64,000 nt of DNA, taken from assembly GCF_011405655.1 (NCBI RefSeq), contig NZ_AP022829.1, positions 605,001 through 669,000 on the forward strand, given 5' to 3'. The translations under genes and the position numbers were made by a program. The notes beneath the pieces are model-generated. The model saw only the letters and a program-made list of their open reading frames with translations. It had not been told where the DNA came from and did no database searches. This document shows, piece by piece, positions 17,174 to 26,033 of the stretch; positions within the stretch are counted from its first letter, which is position 1, and each line of letters opens with the position of its first letter. This DNA comes from Adlercreutzia hattorii. Lineage in GTDB: Bacteria > Actinomycetota > Coriobacteriia > Coriobacteriales > Eggerthellaceae.

Positions 17174-18058
17174 CTACCAGCTGAGCAGTTCGTAGCCGTC
17201 TTCGGTGATGACGAGCTGGACTTCCCATTGGGCTGTGAGCGAGCGATCGGCGGTACGGACCGTCCAGCCGTTGGGGTCGGTCATGTCGATCTCCTGGGCG
17301 CCGGCGTTGATCATGGGCTCGATGGTGAAGCAGAGCCCCGGCACGAGAATGGGGCCGGTGCCCGCCTCCGTGACGAAGCTCACGAAAGGATCCTCGTGGA
17401 ACTCCAGGCCGATGCCGTGGCCGCCGAACTCGCGCACGACCGTGTAGCCGTGCTCCCGGGCGTAAGCGTTCACGGCGGCGCCGATATCTCCCAGATGCCC
17501 CCACGGCTTGATGGCGCCCAGCCCCACCTGCACGGCCTCCTTCGTGACGCGCACGAGATCGGCCGCCTCCGGCGACACCTCGCCGATGCAGAACATACGG
17601 GAGGAGTCCGAGAAGAAGTCATCCTTGATGGTGGAGCAGTCGATGTTGACGATATCGCCCTCGCGCAGCACCTCGTCCGGAGAGGGGATGCCGTGGCAGA
17701 CCACCTCGTTGACCGAGGTGCACACCGACTTCGGGAAGCCCTCGTAATCGAGCGGCGCGGGAATGGCGCCGTGCTCCACGGTGTAGTCGTGCACCCACTG
17801 GTCGATTTGCTCAGTGGTAACGCCCGGCGCGATGCGCTCGGCCACGTAATCCAGCACGCCGATGTTCACCTCGGCGCTGCGCTTGATGCCCTCGATCTCG
17901 GCCGGGGTTTTCAGCAAATCGCGCGGCGGCACTTCCTCGCCGGCCTCGGCGAGCTCCTCTAGGCGCTCGTCGAAATCGAGGTGGCATTTCTTGTACTTCT
18001 TGCCACTGCCGCACCAGCACTCATCGTTGCGTCCAGGACTTTGAAGGCCGTCATACAT
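17174..18058 (-). CDS. map: Methionine aminopeptidase type I with SEC-C zinc motif
   Basis: Removes the initiator methionine from nascent proteins. The N terminus carries a SEC-C motif (Cys14, Cys16, Cys25, His26 in NDECWCGSGKKYKKCH), the metal-binding tail also found in SecA, which probably helps docking at the ribosome. The catalytic pita-bread domain follows, with metal ligands in NIDCSTIKDDFFSD, GGHGIGLEFHE, FTIEPMI and WEVQLV. 294 residues from ATG 18058, chosen because AGGAG lies 10 bases upstream and the SEC-C motif begins soon after. A single-gene unit on the minus strand. Confidence 0.95.
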   Translation of the reverse strand: MYDGLQSPGRNDECWCGSGKKYKKCHLDFDERLEELAEAGEEVPPRDLLKTPAEIEGIKRSAEVNIGVLDYVAERIAPGVTTEQIDQWVHDYTVEHGAIPAPLDYEGFPKSVCTSVNEVVCHGIPSPDEVLREGDIVNIDCSTIKDDFFSDSSRMFCIGEVSPEAADLVRVTKEAVQVGLGAIKPWGHLGDIGAAVNAYAREHGYTVVREFGGHGIGLEFHEDPFVSFVTEAGTGPILVPGLCFTIEPMINAGAQEIDMTDPNGWTVRTADRSLTAQWEVQLVITEDGYELLSW

Positions 18059-18128
18059 GGGGGCTCGCTCCTTTATCGTGTGCGCCCGCGGGCGCCTTGA
18101 CGTTCGCGTTCCCATGGTACTACAAGTT

Positions 18129-18160
18129 CGCCGAAGCGAACCTGCTGGTTTGCTTCGGCG
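18129..18160 (-). terminator. Hairpin after the TetR regulator gene
   Basis: 14-bp stem (18129-18142 with 18147-18160, one G-T pair) and a 4-base loop, 38 bases after the TetR stop codon. It lacks a clear T-run. Confidence 0.5.
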
Positions 18161-18197
18161 GGTTCATTGCGAGACGGGATGAAGGGCTTGTGCCACT

Positions 18198-18782
18198 CTA
18201 CCGATCGGTTGCGGGTATCTCCAGGGCGCGGTAGAGGCGGTCGGGCACGAGGCTCACCAAATCGTCGGTCCAGCGCGCGAGGTTGGTGGGCTCGTCGGAG
18301 CGGAACCAGTCGTTCATGACCTCGCATTCCAGCTTCGAGAATATCTCTACGATGAAGCGCAGGTTGTCGTTCACTTCGACGTGGCGATAGTTCTCCAGGG
18401 TGTCGAACAAGACGCTCTTGCGGTTCTCGGGCATGATGGTCTGCCCGAAGGGCGTGTTGATCGAGTACTGGATGGACTCGCGGAAGAAATCGCGCTCTTG
18501 GGCAATGAGGCGCAGATGGTGGTAGTACCCCGTCTTCCAGTCGATGGTGCGGCCGATTTCGTTTAAGTAGAACTGGCGGCAGAAGATGGAGTACCACCAG
18601 GGAATGTCGTACTTGCTCTCGAAGTGCCGGTAGAAAGTCTGTCGCGAGATGCCGGCATTGTGGCAGATCTCGCCTACGGTAATCTGATCGAGAGATTTGT
18701 TCACTGCATGGAGAATTCTCATCTTGGTGCTCAAATCGGGAGAAGTGAAAATGCTCTCGCCCGCCATCAGATCAGTAATCAT
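18198..18782 (-). CDS. TetR family transcriptional regulator
   Basis: 194 residues. An N-terminal TetR helix-turn-helix is clear at about 30-60: ITVGEICHNAGISRQTFYRHF followed by ESKYDIPWW, the tyrosine-phenylalanine end typical of the family. The ligand-binding half is unremarkable. It is divergent from a transporter gene that starts 333 bases away and probably represses it, perhaps with the creatininase and transporter genes beyond. The effector is unknown. Confidence 0.88.
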   Translation of the reverse strand: MITDLMAGESIFTSPDLSTKMRILHAVNKSLDQITVGEICHNAGISRQTFYRHFESKYDIPWWYSIFCRQFYLNEIGRTIDWKTGYYHHLRLIAQERDFFRESIQYSINTPFGQTIMPENRKSVLFDTLENYRHVEVNDNLRFIVEIFSKLECEVMNDWFRSDEPTNLARWTDDLVSLVPDRLYRALEIPATDR

Positions 18783-19115
18783 GGCTTTCGCCCCTTTGTT
18801 CTAGCCCTTGAAAAACGCCCTCGAAAGCCTGCAGTGGCCCCTATTATAACACCTGATGAAAGCCGTATTATTGACGCTGCGTCCATAAGAGGGAGCCCCT
18901 GTGGGCGACAGCGTCTCGCCTTTGCTCGGATTGTGGTACATTCTCTCGCTTTTGTCTCCTATTTCAAACAAAATATCCCTGACATTCTGTTGCGAGGAAC
19001 AGGGTGGGGTAAACGACCTTTGCGGTCATCGTTGTGCGTCCGCATAATCTTAGTCACGGGAGATAGCGCTCACTCCAGCACTTCAATGCTTTGGGAACGA
19101 AGAAAGAGGACTCCT
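18783..19115. other. Divergent intergenic region, TetR gene to EamA gene
   Basis: No gene is visible in these 333 bases. AT-rich islands (CCTATTATAACACC near 18840, CAAACAAAATATCCC near 18967) are the probable promoters for the two directions. A small hairpin GACC-TTTGC-GGTC lies near 19015. No operator palindrome was clear enough to call. Confidence 0.4.
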
Positions 19116-20285
19116 ATGAACGAACGAGCAAAATACAAGCTCATCGGATTCATCATGATGTTCGCCTCCTCCTCGCTGATGGGCGGCATCGGGGCATTCA
19201 CGCGCTTTATCGACGCTCCGGGCGACTTTGTGTCGTTTTGGCGTAATTTCGCAGGGCTTATCGCACTATCGATCATCTTCCTGTTTATCGGGGGATTCAA
19301 GAAGGTGAAAACCACGCGCTTCTCGGGCACGATGCTTCTCTCCGGCATCTTCCTCGGGTTGCTGTCGGGCCTGTACTGTCTGTCTACTCAGTACACGACG
19401 CTGGCCAACGCGTCGTTCCTCATCTACACCGGTCCCATCTATTCCACGGTTCTCGCGGCGATCTTCCTCAAAGAGAAGATCGACTGGAAAGGCATCTTGT
19501 GCATCGTGGCTGTGGTGGTGGGCATGCTGTTCATCGTGGGCATCGTGACCCCGGAGGGCCTGACCCTCGATCTTGACCCCGCCTACACCTTCGGCAACGC
19601 CATCGCCCTGGCCTCCGGCGTGGCCTACGGCCTGTACCTGTTCTTCTCCCGCTATCGGGAGGATTGCGACTCCAACGTGCGCTCCTGGTGGAACTTCCTG
19701 TTCGCCTCGCTGGCCATTCTCGTGCTCCTGCTGTGGCACAACTTCTTCCTGCAGCCGCTTTCCTACACCGAGAAGGTGGGCGGCGTCACTCAGTTCGATG
19801 CGGCCGGCCAGATCATCACGCACCCCTGGAGCCTGTTCACCATGCCGCTCGATTCGTGGCTCTGGCTCATCGCGGCGGCGCTCATCACCGGTTTCGGCGC
19901 GTTCTATCTGCTCACCCATGCCACTAAGCGCCTGAAGGCCGGCGAGCTGGCCGCCATCTCCTACCAGGAGACCATCATGGCGTCGCTTCTGGGCCTGTGC
20001 CTGTTCGGGGAGACCATGACCGCCTTCCAGCTTATCGGCGGCGCGCTCATCGTCATCGGCGGCGTGAGCCAGATCGTCTTCACCACCAAGGCCGCCAACG
20101 AGGTAGAGGGGGACGCGGCCGTGAACGGCGAAGTGTCCCTGGCCGCCCAGGTGGGCGCTGGCGGAGCCGGCCTCATCGACGCCACGCCCGACGGCATGGA
20201 TCCGCGCATGGCGACCAAGGCCGACGGTGCCGACGCGGCGGCGCACCGGTACGACTGCGAGCACGCGAAGCTGGCGTGCGACTAG
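19116..20285 (+). CDS. EamA/DMT family transporter
   Basis: Ten hydrophobic segments in two EamA repeats place this in the drug/metabolite transporter superfamily, proteins of the inner membrane that export or import small metabolites. The second repeat ends with the typical ELAAISYQETIMASLLG and ETMTAFQLIGGALIVIGG. A hydrophilic tail of about 65 residues, rich in Ala, Gly and Asp, follows and is unusual. 389 residues. ATG 19116 is used: AGAGGA lies about 5 bases upstream and hydrophobic sequence begins at residue 10; the frame is open for another 160 codons upstream but that part is not protein-like. Confidence 0.88.
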   Translation: MNERAKYKLIGFIMMFASSSLMGGIGAFTRFIDAPGDFVSFWRNFAGLIALSIIFLFIGGFKKVKTTRFSGTMLLSGIFLGLLSGLYCLSTQYTTLANASFLIYTGPIYSTVLAAIFLKEKIDWKGILCIVAVVVGMLFIVGIVTPEGLTLDLDPAYTFGNAIALASGVAYGLYLFFSRYREDCDSNVRSWWNFLFASLAILVLLLWHNFFLQPLSYTEKVGGVTQFDAAGQIITHPWSLFTMPLDSWLWLIAAALITGFGAFYLLTHATKRLKAGELAAISYQETIMASLLGLCLFGETMTAFQLIGGALIVIGGVSQIVFTTKAANEVEGDAAVNGEVSLAAQVGAGGAGLIDATPDGMDPRMATKADGADAAAHRYDCEHAKLACD

Positions 20286-20364
20286 CGCGACGGCAGGTCG
20301 CGCGGCGCTGGCGACTCTTTTGATCCGGCGCCTACAGCATCTCATCCCATCCAGTGGTTTTTGC

Positions 20365-20389
20365 GGGCCCCGTCCCCGGGGCGGGGCCC
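20365..20389 (+). other. GC hairpin between the EamA and creatininase genes
   Basis: Stem GGGCCCCG with CGGGGCCC and a 9-base loop, 26 bases before the creatininase start. A following T-run is missing, so it may only attenuate or protect mRNA. Confidence 0.35.
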
Positions 20390-20415
20390 CTTACGGTTTC
20401 GCTTAGGAGGATCTC

Positions 20416-21246
20416 ATGAAGAACACGGTGTACATGGAAGAAATGGATGCGTTCACCTATCGGGACAAGCTCGCCCAGGAAGCGGTTATGTTCATCCCCG
20501 TCGGCGCCCTGGAGCAGCATGGCAGCCACATGGCCATGTGCGTGGACGCCGCGCTCACCAAGGCCATGGCCGGCGCCACGGCCGAGGCGCTGGTGGCCGA
20601 CACCGAGGGGGCGGTGGAAGGCGTGGTGTGCGCCCCGATCAACTTCGGCTATCGCTCCCAGCAGCGCAGCGGCGGCGGCTTCCACCTGTCGGGCACCACA
20701 TCGCTGGCCGGCTCGACGCTCATCTCGCTGGCGCGGGATATCTGCTACAACCTCATCGAGGACGGCGCCCGCAAGATCGTGTTCATGAACGGCCACTACG
20801 AGAACTACCAGTTCATCTTCGAAGGGGCCCAGCTGGCTTTGGAGAAAGCCCGCACCGATGGCATCTCCGATGTGAAGATACAGCTTCTGTCCTACTGGGA
20901 TTTCGTGGACGATGCCACCATCGACGCGCTGTACCCCGATGGGTTCACCGGCTGGGATTTGGAGCATGCCGGCGTGATGGAGACCTCGCTCATGCTGCTG
21001 TTCCACCCCGATCTCGTGGACATGGATCGCATCGATGCGGGGGTCTACTGCGACCTGCCCGCCGTCCTGCCGAACTACGATGTGCTGCCGGTGGTGCCCG
21101 GCTACACGCCTCCTTCCGGCTGCCTGTCGCATCCCGGGGAGTCCACCCGCGAGAAGGGGGTCATCCTGCGCGATGTGGCCGTGCGCAACATGGTCACTGC
21201 CATCGAGAACGAGTTCTACCGTCCGGGTGATTTCCATGAGAACTAG
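20416..21246 (+). CDS. Creatininase family amidohydrolase
   Basis: Metal-dependent amidohydrolase of the creatininase fold, whose members open cyclic amides or cleave formamides. Metal and catalytic residues are in PVGALEQHGSHM, NGHYEN and AGVMETS. 276 residues, close to the family norm. ATG 20416 has TAGGAGGA about 5 bases upstream. Its last 11 bases overlap the start of the next transporter gene, so the two are translationally coupled and the transporter probably moves the substrate or product. The substrate cannot be read from sequence; creatinine is one option among several. Confidence 0.85.
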   Translation: MKNTVYMEEMDAFTYRDKLAQEAVMFIPVGALEQHGSHMAMCVDAALTKAMAGATAEALVADTEGAVEGVVCAPINFGYRSQQRSGGGFHLSGTTSLAGSTLISLARDICYNLIEDGARKIVFMNGHYENYQFIFEGAQLALEKARTDGISDVKIQLLSYWDFVDDATIDALYPDGFTGWDLEHAGVMETSLMLLFHPDLVDMDRIDAGVYCDLPAVLPNYDVLPVVPGYTPPSGCLSHPGESTREKGVILRDVAVRNMVTAIENEFYRPGDFHEN

Positions 21247-22600
21247 CGACATCGCCCCTTCGGGCTCTGCGGCCGCCCCGGCGCTGGATGCCGATGTTCC
21301 GATCGCCCCTGCGGCCGGCGCCGCCTCGAAGGGTGCCCTGGGACGCGTGGCTCTCTCCTCGTTCCTCGGCAATTTTATCGAGTGGTTCGATTACGCCACC
21401 TACACCTACTTCGCCATCACTATCGGCGCCGTGTTCTTCCCGGAATCGGGGGTGAATTCGACGCTCATGGCGTTCGCCGTCTTCGCGCTGTCCTTCATCT
21501 TCCGGCCTTTGGGCGCGGTGTTCTGGGGGAACATGGGCGACAAGAAGGGCCGCAAGTGGTCGCTTTCCATTTCCATCTTCCTCATGTCCGGTGCGGCATT
21601 CCTCATCGGGTGCCTGCCCTCCTTCGCCGCCATCGGCATCGCTTCGCCCGTTTTGCTGCTCGTGCTTCGTAGCGTGCAGGGGTTCTCGGCAGCGGGGGAG
21701 TACTCGGGCGCGGCGGTGTTTCTCGCCGAGTACGCGCCGGCCGATAAGCGGGGCCGTTACTGCTCGCTCGTGCCGGCCTCCACGGCTACAGGCCTGTTCG
21801 TCGGTTCGACGGTGGCCCTCGTGCTGAAGAGCGTCCTGCCCGAGGCTGCGCTCATCGAATGGGGCTGGCGCATTCCGTTCCTCATGGCCGGTCCTTTGGG
21901 GTACATCGCCCATTTCATCCGCACGCGTTTGGAGGACTCGCCGGCGTTCCATGAGATGGAGCACGAGAAAAAGGAGGTCGATCGTCCCAGTCGCCTCGTG
22001 TTCAAGAAGTACCGGCGGCGCCTTCTGTCTTCCATCGCCGCCACCATGGTCAACTCTGTCGGCTTCTACCTGGTGCTCACCTACCTGCCCACGTATCTGA
22101 CGAGCTACACGACCATGGGTGCCTCCGAGGCCCAGCTGGCCACCGACATCGCGCTGGTTACGTACATCTTCATCATCTTCGGCGCCGGGCGCCTGTCAGA
22201 TAGGGTGGGGCGGCGACGCATGCTGCTGGGCGCCTGCGCGACGTTTATCGTGCTTTCCATTCCCTGCTTCCTCATGCTGGGGACGGCGTCGCTGCCCATC
22301 GTTATTGTCGCCGAGCTGATCATGTGCGTGACGCTGTCGCTCAACGACGCGAACATCGCTTGCTATCAAGCGGAGATGTTCCCCACGGAAGTGCGCTACA
22401 CCGGTGCGGCTTTGGGTTCGAACATTGCCTACGTGGTGTTCGGCGGCACGGCGTCGTTTGTGGCCACGGCGCTCATCGACGCCACAGGCAACGGGCTCAT
22501 GCCAGCTTTTTACATGATGGCCATCAGCGCGGTGGCCGGCGTTATCCTGTTCTTCACAGCTCACGATTATAATGGCATACCCCTGGACGAGATCAGGTAG
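21236..22600 (+). CDS. MFS transporter of the metabolite:H+ symporter type
   Basis: 454 residues with 12 hydrophobic segments. The start region (SFLGNFIEWFDYATYTYFA), the loop GDKKGRKWSL, RSVQGFSAAGEYSGAAVFLAE and SPAFHE are typical of the MHS subfamily (ProP, shikimate and citrate-type carriers) in the inner membrane. The start is ATG 21236, overlapping the creatininase gene by 11 bases; the frame is open much further upstream but that would lie inside the creatininase gene. A 45-residue Ala/Pro-rich segment precedes the first helix. A hairpin with a weak T tract lies 110 bases after the stop. Confidence 0.9.
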   Translation: MRTSDIAPSGSAAAPALDADVPIAPAAGAASKGALGRVALSSFLGNFIEWFDYATYTYFAITIGAVFFPESGVNSTLMAFAVFALSFIFRPLGAVFWGNMGDKKGRKWSLSISIFLMSGAAFLIGCLPSFAAIGIASPVLLLVLRSVQGFSAAGEYSGAAVFLAEYAPADKRGRYCSLVPASTATGLFVGSTVALVLKSVLPEAALIEWGWRIPFLMAGPLGYIAHFIRTRLEDSPAFHEMEHEKKEVDRPSRLVFKKYRRRLLSSIAATMVNSVGFYLVLTYLPTYLTSYTTMGASEAQLATDIALVTYIFIIFGAGRLSDRVGRRRMLLGACATFIVLSIPCFLMLGTASLPIVIVAELIMCVTLSLNDANIACYQAEMFPTEVRYTGAALGSNIAYVVFGGTASFVATALIDATGNGLMPAFYMMAISAVAGVILFFTAHDYNGIPLDEIR

Positions 22601-22710
22601 CTGGTTGGTTGACGCTGGCTCGTGCCCCTTCTTTCGGGCCAGCTCCCTCTGAGGTGCCAGCTACCGCCTCGTTCCGGCGGATCGGCCGCTTGCCCGGCGG
22701 CCGCCTTTCG

Positions 22711-22744
22711 AAGGCCCCGCAGCCTGCCCTGGCTGCGGGGTCTT
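22711..22744 (+). terminator. Hairpin after the MHS transporter gene
   Basis: Stem AAGGCCCCGCAGCC with GGCTGCGGGGTCTT (22711-22724, 22731-22744), loop TGCCCT. The T tract is poor, so termination may be partial. Confidence 0.6.
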
Positions 22745-22834
22745 CCGTCACCTGCGGCGACGTGCTACCCTACAGGGCGGCAGGCGTTAAGCCGGGTGCG
22801 ACCCGGCATCATGAGCGGGAGCGGAGGTGGAAGC

Positions 22835-24223
22835 GTGGCGAAGGTGAACCCGGGAGTCTACAAAAAAGTGCTGCGCGTGCGCGAAGCCTACCCCTTCGAT
22901 ATCGCCTGTTTGCTCATGCGCTTCTTCGGCAGCATGCTGAACATCGGCGTAGTCACGATGATCACGCTGTCGGGTTACTCCTTTCTCACGGCAGGGCTGT
23001 CCTCATCGCTCATCGCGCTGTCCATCTTCGTGGTGACGCCCCGGGTGTCGAAACGCATCGACGAGCGCGGCCAGTCGGCCGTGGTGCCCAAGGCCGCGGC
23101 CGTATCGCTTTTGGGCCTCGTTGTCCTTATTGCGAACGTGGCGCTGCACGGGCCGGTATGGCCCCTGTTCGTAGGAGCGCTGCTGGTGGGGTTCTTCCCG
23201 AGTCCCCAGGCCATGGCCCGCGCCCGGTGGACCTACCTCATCCGCTCCGGTCGTTTGGGGGAGGCGGCTCCCGACTTGCGCACCATGTTCTCCTACGAGA
23301 GCGTGCTCGACGATATGGCGTTCATCTTCAGCCCGTCCATCTCCATCGCGCTCGCCGCTGCCATCGCCCCGGTGGCGGGTATGGTGTGCGGCGGCGTCGC
23401 CTTTGCCGTCGGGGTCGTGCTTCTGTGCGCGGCCAAGAGCACCGAGCCGCATCCCGGTTGGTCGCAGGCTGGGGCTGCGGGGAACGATGCCGATATCACC
23501 GATGCCGCTGATGCCGCCGATGCCATCGCCGATGTGGCGGGAGACGGTGCGGCCGCTTCGAAGGGCGCGCTCGCCGAGGGGGCGGCTGCCGTCGCTTCGG
23601 CAGCGTCCGTGCCTTCGAAGAGCCTGCTTGCCACCTCCGCAGCGGTGCGCGTGCTGTTCGTGATCTACGCCTTCGCCGGGTCGTTCCTCGGCCTGTTCGA
23701 TACTGCCACAGTGTCGCTTTCCGAGGACTTGAACAGCCCCGATTTCGCCGGCGCGGTTCTTATGGCCTCGGGCGCGGTATCCATGACGGCGGGCTTTCTG
23801 TTCGGCATGGTGCGCCTGCGGGCGCCGCTGCCCAAGCAGCTCGTGGTGGCCGCCTGTGCCGTCGGCCTGTCCTTCGGCACCATGTTCCTCATCGACTCGG
23901 CGCCTACGCTGATGGCGGTGGCGCTTTTGGGGGCGTGCACCTACGCGCCGCTGCTCATTGTGGCCAACGGCGTCTGCGAGCGCGCGGTGCCCGACGCGCG
24001 CCTCACCGAGGCCATCACGTGGCTCAATGCCGGCTATACCTGTGGGGCCGCCTTCGGGCCCACCGTGGCCGGCGCTCTCATCGACACCTTCGGTACCATG
24101 GCTTCCTTCAAGGTGGGCACGCTTCTGTGCCTGGGCATGCCGCTTACGGCCATACTCTGCTATCGCGTGGTGAAAGCGAGCATCCTTCCCGCCTACACGG
24201 TGGTGGAAGAGCGCGAGATGTAG
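22835..24223 (+). CDS. MFS transporter
   Basis: 462 residues with about 12 hydrophobic segments and an Ala/Asp-rich central loop (about 205-265) that contains several ADAAD-like steps. The first half has TPRVSKRIDERGQ in the place of the usual MFS loop 2-3. GTG 22835 is chosen as the start because GGAGGT lies 6 bases upstream; ATG 22811 is in the same frame. The gene follows the creatininase-MHS pair on the same strand but a hairpin intervenes. The substrate is unknown. Confidence 0.82.
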   Translation: MAKVNPGVYKKVLRVREAYPFDIACLLMRFFGSMLNIGVVTMITLSGYSFLTAGLSSSLIALSIFVVTPRVSKRIDERGQSAVVPKAAAVSLLGLVVLIANVALHGPVWPLFVGALLVGFFPSPQAMARARWTYLIRSGRLGEAAPDLRTMFSYESVLDDMAFIFSPSISIALAAAIAPVAGMVCGGVAFAVGVVLLCAAKSTEPHPGWSQAGAAGNDADITDAADAADAIADVAGDGAAASKGALAEGAAAVASAASVPSKSLLATSAAVRVLFVIYAFAGSFLGLFDTATVSLSEDLNSPDFAGAVLMASGAVSMTAGFLFGMVRLRAPLPKQLVVAACAVGLSFGTMFLIDSAPTLMAVALLGACTYAPLLIVANGVCERAVPDARLTEAITWLNAGYTCGAAFGPTVAGALIDTFGTMASFKVGTLLCLGMPLTAILCYRVVKASILPAYTVVEEREM

Positions 24224-24421
24224 GCGATCGCTCTCTTGGGGCCCTTCAAGCTTACTTAACCCTTGCGGAATTAGATGACAATTTTCCCACTGATCCGGTG
24301 TCAAAAGGGGAATGATGGCACAATAGCCCCAACGTCATTCGAGTCGGAGCGCCTCTGGTTTGCGCGGCGTCTCGCGTACCGCAAGGTGCAGGCATTTCGA
24401 CTCCGGAAAGAGGAGGTTCCC

Positions 24422-25243
24422 ATGGATCCGATGAACTACACGCCCCCGGTGCAACCTGCGCCCGCGCCTTCGCCCGCCTACACCACCAGCTGCCTGAAGG
24501 CCGCCTGGGAAGACGTGAAGGCGACGCCGAACTACATAAGCCGGCTGTTGGTGCTCGGCCTCATCATGTGCGTGCCGATTCTGAACTTCGTCGCGGCCGG
24601 CTACCTTCTGTTCTGGTCCCGCGAGGTGCCCTTCGGCGGCCGCAGCCTCTTGCCCCAGAAAATCGTGACGGGCAAGAACTTCGAGTATGGCTTTTACGCT
24701 TTCGTGCTGACGCTGGTGGTGGGCCTGGTTGGCGGCATCATCGGCGGTATCTTCTGCTGGATTCCCTTCATCGGCTGGGTCGTCTCCATCGCCGTTTCCC
24801 TGGCCACCTATGTGGCCGGCATCATCATGCAGATGCGCATGATCATGGGGCAGAGCCTGGGCGATGGCTTCAATGTGAAGGACATCTGGGAGAAGGCGCG
24901 CCGCAACTGGGGCCAGCTGTTCGCGGTGACGCTCATCCCCATGGCCATCGTCATCGGCATCTCGCTCGTGCTGAGCATCGTGGTGTTCTCGATCATGTTC
25001 CTCTGCATCATGGGCGCGGCTCCGACCATCGCCGCCATAGGCGGTGCGGCCGATCCCTCCTTCGCGCAGATCATGTCGCTTATCGCCGCTTTGGCCGGCC
25101 CGATGATTTTCTGCACGCTCATCCTGTACGTGGTGCTGTCGGTGGCGGAAACCTTCGCCGAGGCCGTGGCCATCCGCGGCGTGGCCCACTGGGTCGCCCG
25201 CTACGCCCCCGAATGGACGACGCTTTCCGCTCCGCGCTACTAA
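24422..25243 (+). CDS. DUF4013-type membrane protein
   Basis: 273 residues. A short Pro-rich N terminus is followed by about six hydrophobic segments arranged as in DUF4013 proteins: WEDVKATPNYISRLLVLGL at the start of the domain, then GYLLFWSREVPFGGR and a Gly/Ile-rich central hairpin (GGIIGGIFCWIPFIGW). Function is unknown for the family. AGGAGG lies about 7 bases upstream of ATG 24422. It converges on the DnaJ-like gene with only 4 bases between the stop codons, and no terminator fits there. Confidence 0.75.
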   Translation: MDPMNYTPPVQPAPAPSPAYTTSCLKAAWEDVKATPNYISRLLVLGLIMCVPILNFVAAGYLLFWSREVPFGGRSLLPQKIVTGKNFEYGFYAFVLTLVVGLVGGIIGGIFCWIPFIGWVVSIAVSLATYVAGIIMQMRMIMGQSLGDGFNVKDIWEKARRNWGQLFAVTLIPMAIVIGISLVLSIVVFSIMFLCIMGAAPTIAAIGGAADPSFAQIMSLIAALAGPMIFCTLILYVVLSVAETFAEAVAIRGVAHWVARYAPEWTTLSAPRY

Positions 25244-25247
25244 TAAA

Positions 25248-26024
25248 CTACAGGCAGAACAAAAACGGTTGGCAGAGGGCCGGGCCGCACATGAGGCAGC
25301 AGCACAGCGAGCTCGGATCCGCGCAGCCGCCGAAGCCGCGGCTCTCGCTTTCCTGCTGGTAGGTGCGGGCGCGGGCGCCGATGACGGCCTCGGCCTGGCG
25401 GTAGTCGCCGTTGGTGGGGTCGGCCTTGCGGGCGGTGCGGATCTGGTCCACGGCGGCCACGGTGTTGCCGGCGCCGTAGTTGGCCAGCGCCGCCAGATAG
25501 TGCCAGCGGGCCGTGCGCTCCTTGATGGGCAGGGCCGCGAGCACCGTGAGGGCCGCTTTGTAGTTGCCGCCGTCGATGAACAGCACCGCTTGGCGCAGCT
25601 CGGCCGAATCGGTGGCCGATACCTCCGGCCGCGGCACCGAGGAGGCCTGGTTCCAGGTGTTGAACAAGTCCTCCCAGTTGATTTCCACCCACTGGTACTG
25701 GTACCCGCCGCCGGGCGCCGAGCCGCCGCCGTAGGGATTGCCAGGGCCCGCGCCGCCGAAGGGGTTGCCGCCAGGGGAGCCGTAGCCGGTGTAAGTGGGG
25801 TTGTAGGGCGACCGATAGCGCCGGGCATCCTCGCGGGCGTACTTCTCCGGGTTCGTGATGCGGTCGTAGGCCTCGTTGATCTTCTTCAGGCGCTCCTCGG
25901 CCTCGGGGTCGTCTGGGTTCAAATCCGGGTGGTTCTCCCGCGCCTTCTTGCGATAGGCCTTCTTTATCTCGTCGGACGTGGCCGTGCGGGGAACGCCGAG
26001 GATGTCGTACGGGTCTTCAGTCAC
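25248..26024 (-). CDS. J-domain protein with Cys-rich C terminus
   Basis: The first 65 residues form a J domain with the HPD motif (ENHPDLNP) that stimulates DnaK. A Gly/Pro/Tyr/Asn-rich linker (70-110) follows, then a helical region (about 135-225) that looks like tetratricopeptide repeats (ALFIDGGNYKAALTVLAALP, LANYGAGNTVAAVDQI). There is no DnaJ zinc finger or client-binding domain. The last 30 residues are packed with Cys and hydrophobic residues (CADPSSLCCCLMCGP), suggesting metal binding or membrane attachment. Its start lies 9 bases after the stop of the upstream membrane protein gene, so the two form an operon. Confidence 0.85.
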   Translation of the reverse strand: MTEDPYDILGVPRTATSDEIKKAYRKKARENHPDLNPDDPEAEERLKKINEAYDRITNPEKYAREDARRYRSPYNPTYTGYGSPGGNPFGGAGPGNPYGGGSAPGGGYQYQWVEINWEDLFNTWNQASSVPRPEVSATDSAELRQAVLFIDGGNYKAALTVLAALPIKERTARWHYLAALANYGAGNTVAAVDQIRTARKADPTNGDYRQAEAVIGARARTYQQESESRGFGGCADPSSLCCCLMCGPALCQPFLFCL

Positions 26025-26033
26025 GAAAATCTC

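Noticed and set aside
20365-20389. Strong terminator between the EamA and creatininase genes
   Set aside because: The stem is GC-rich but lacks a T-run, so it is listed only as a hairpin of uncertain role.
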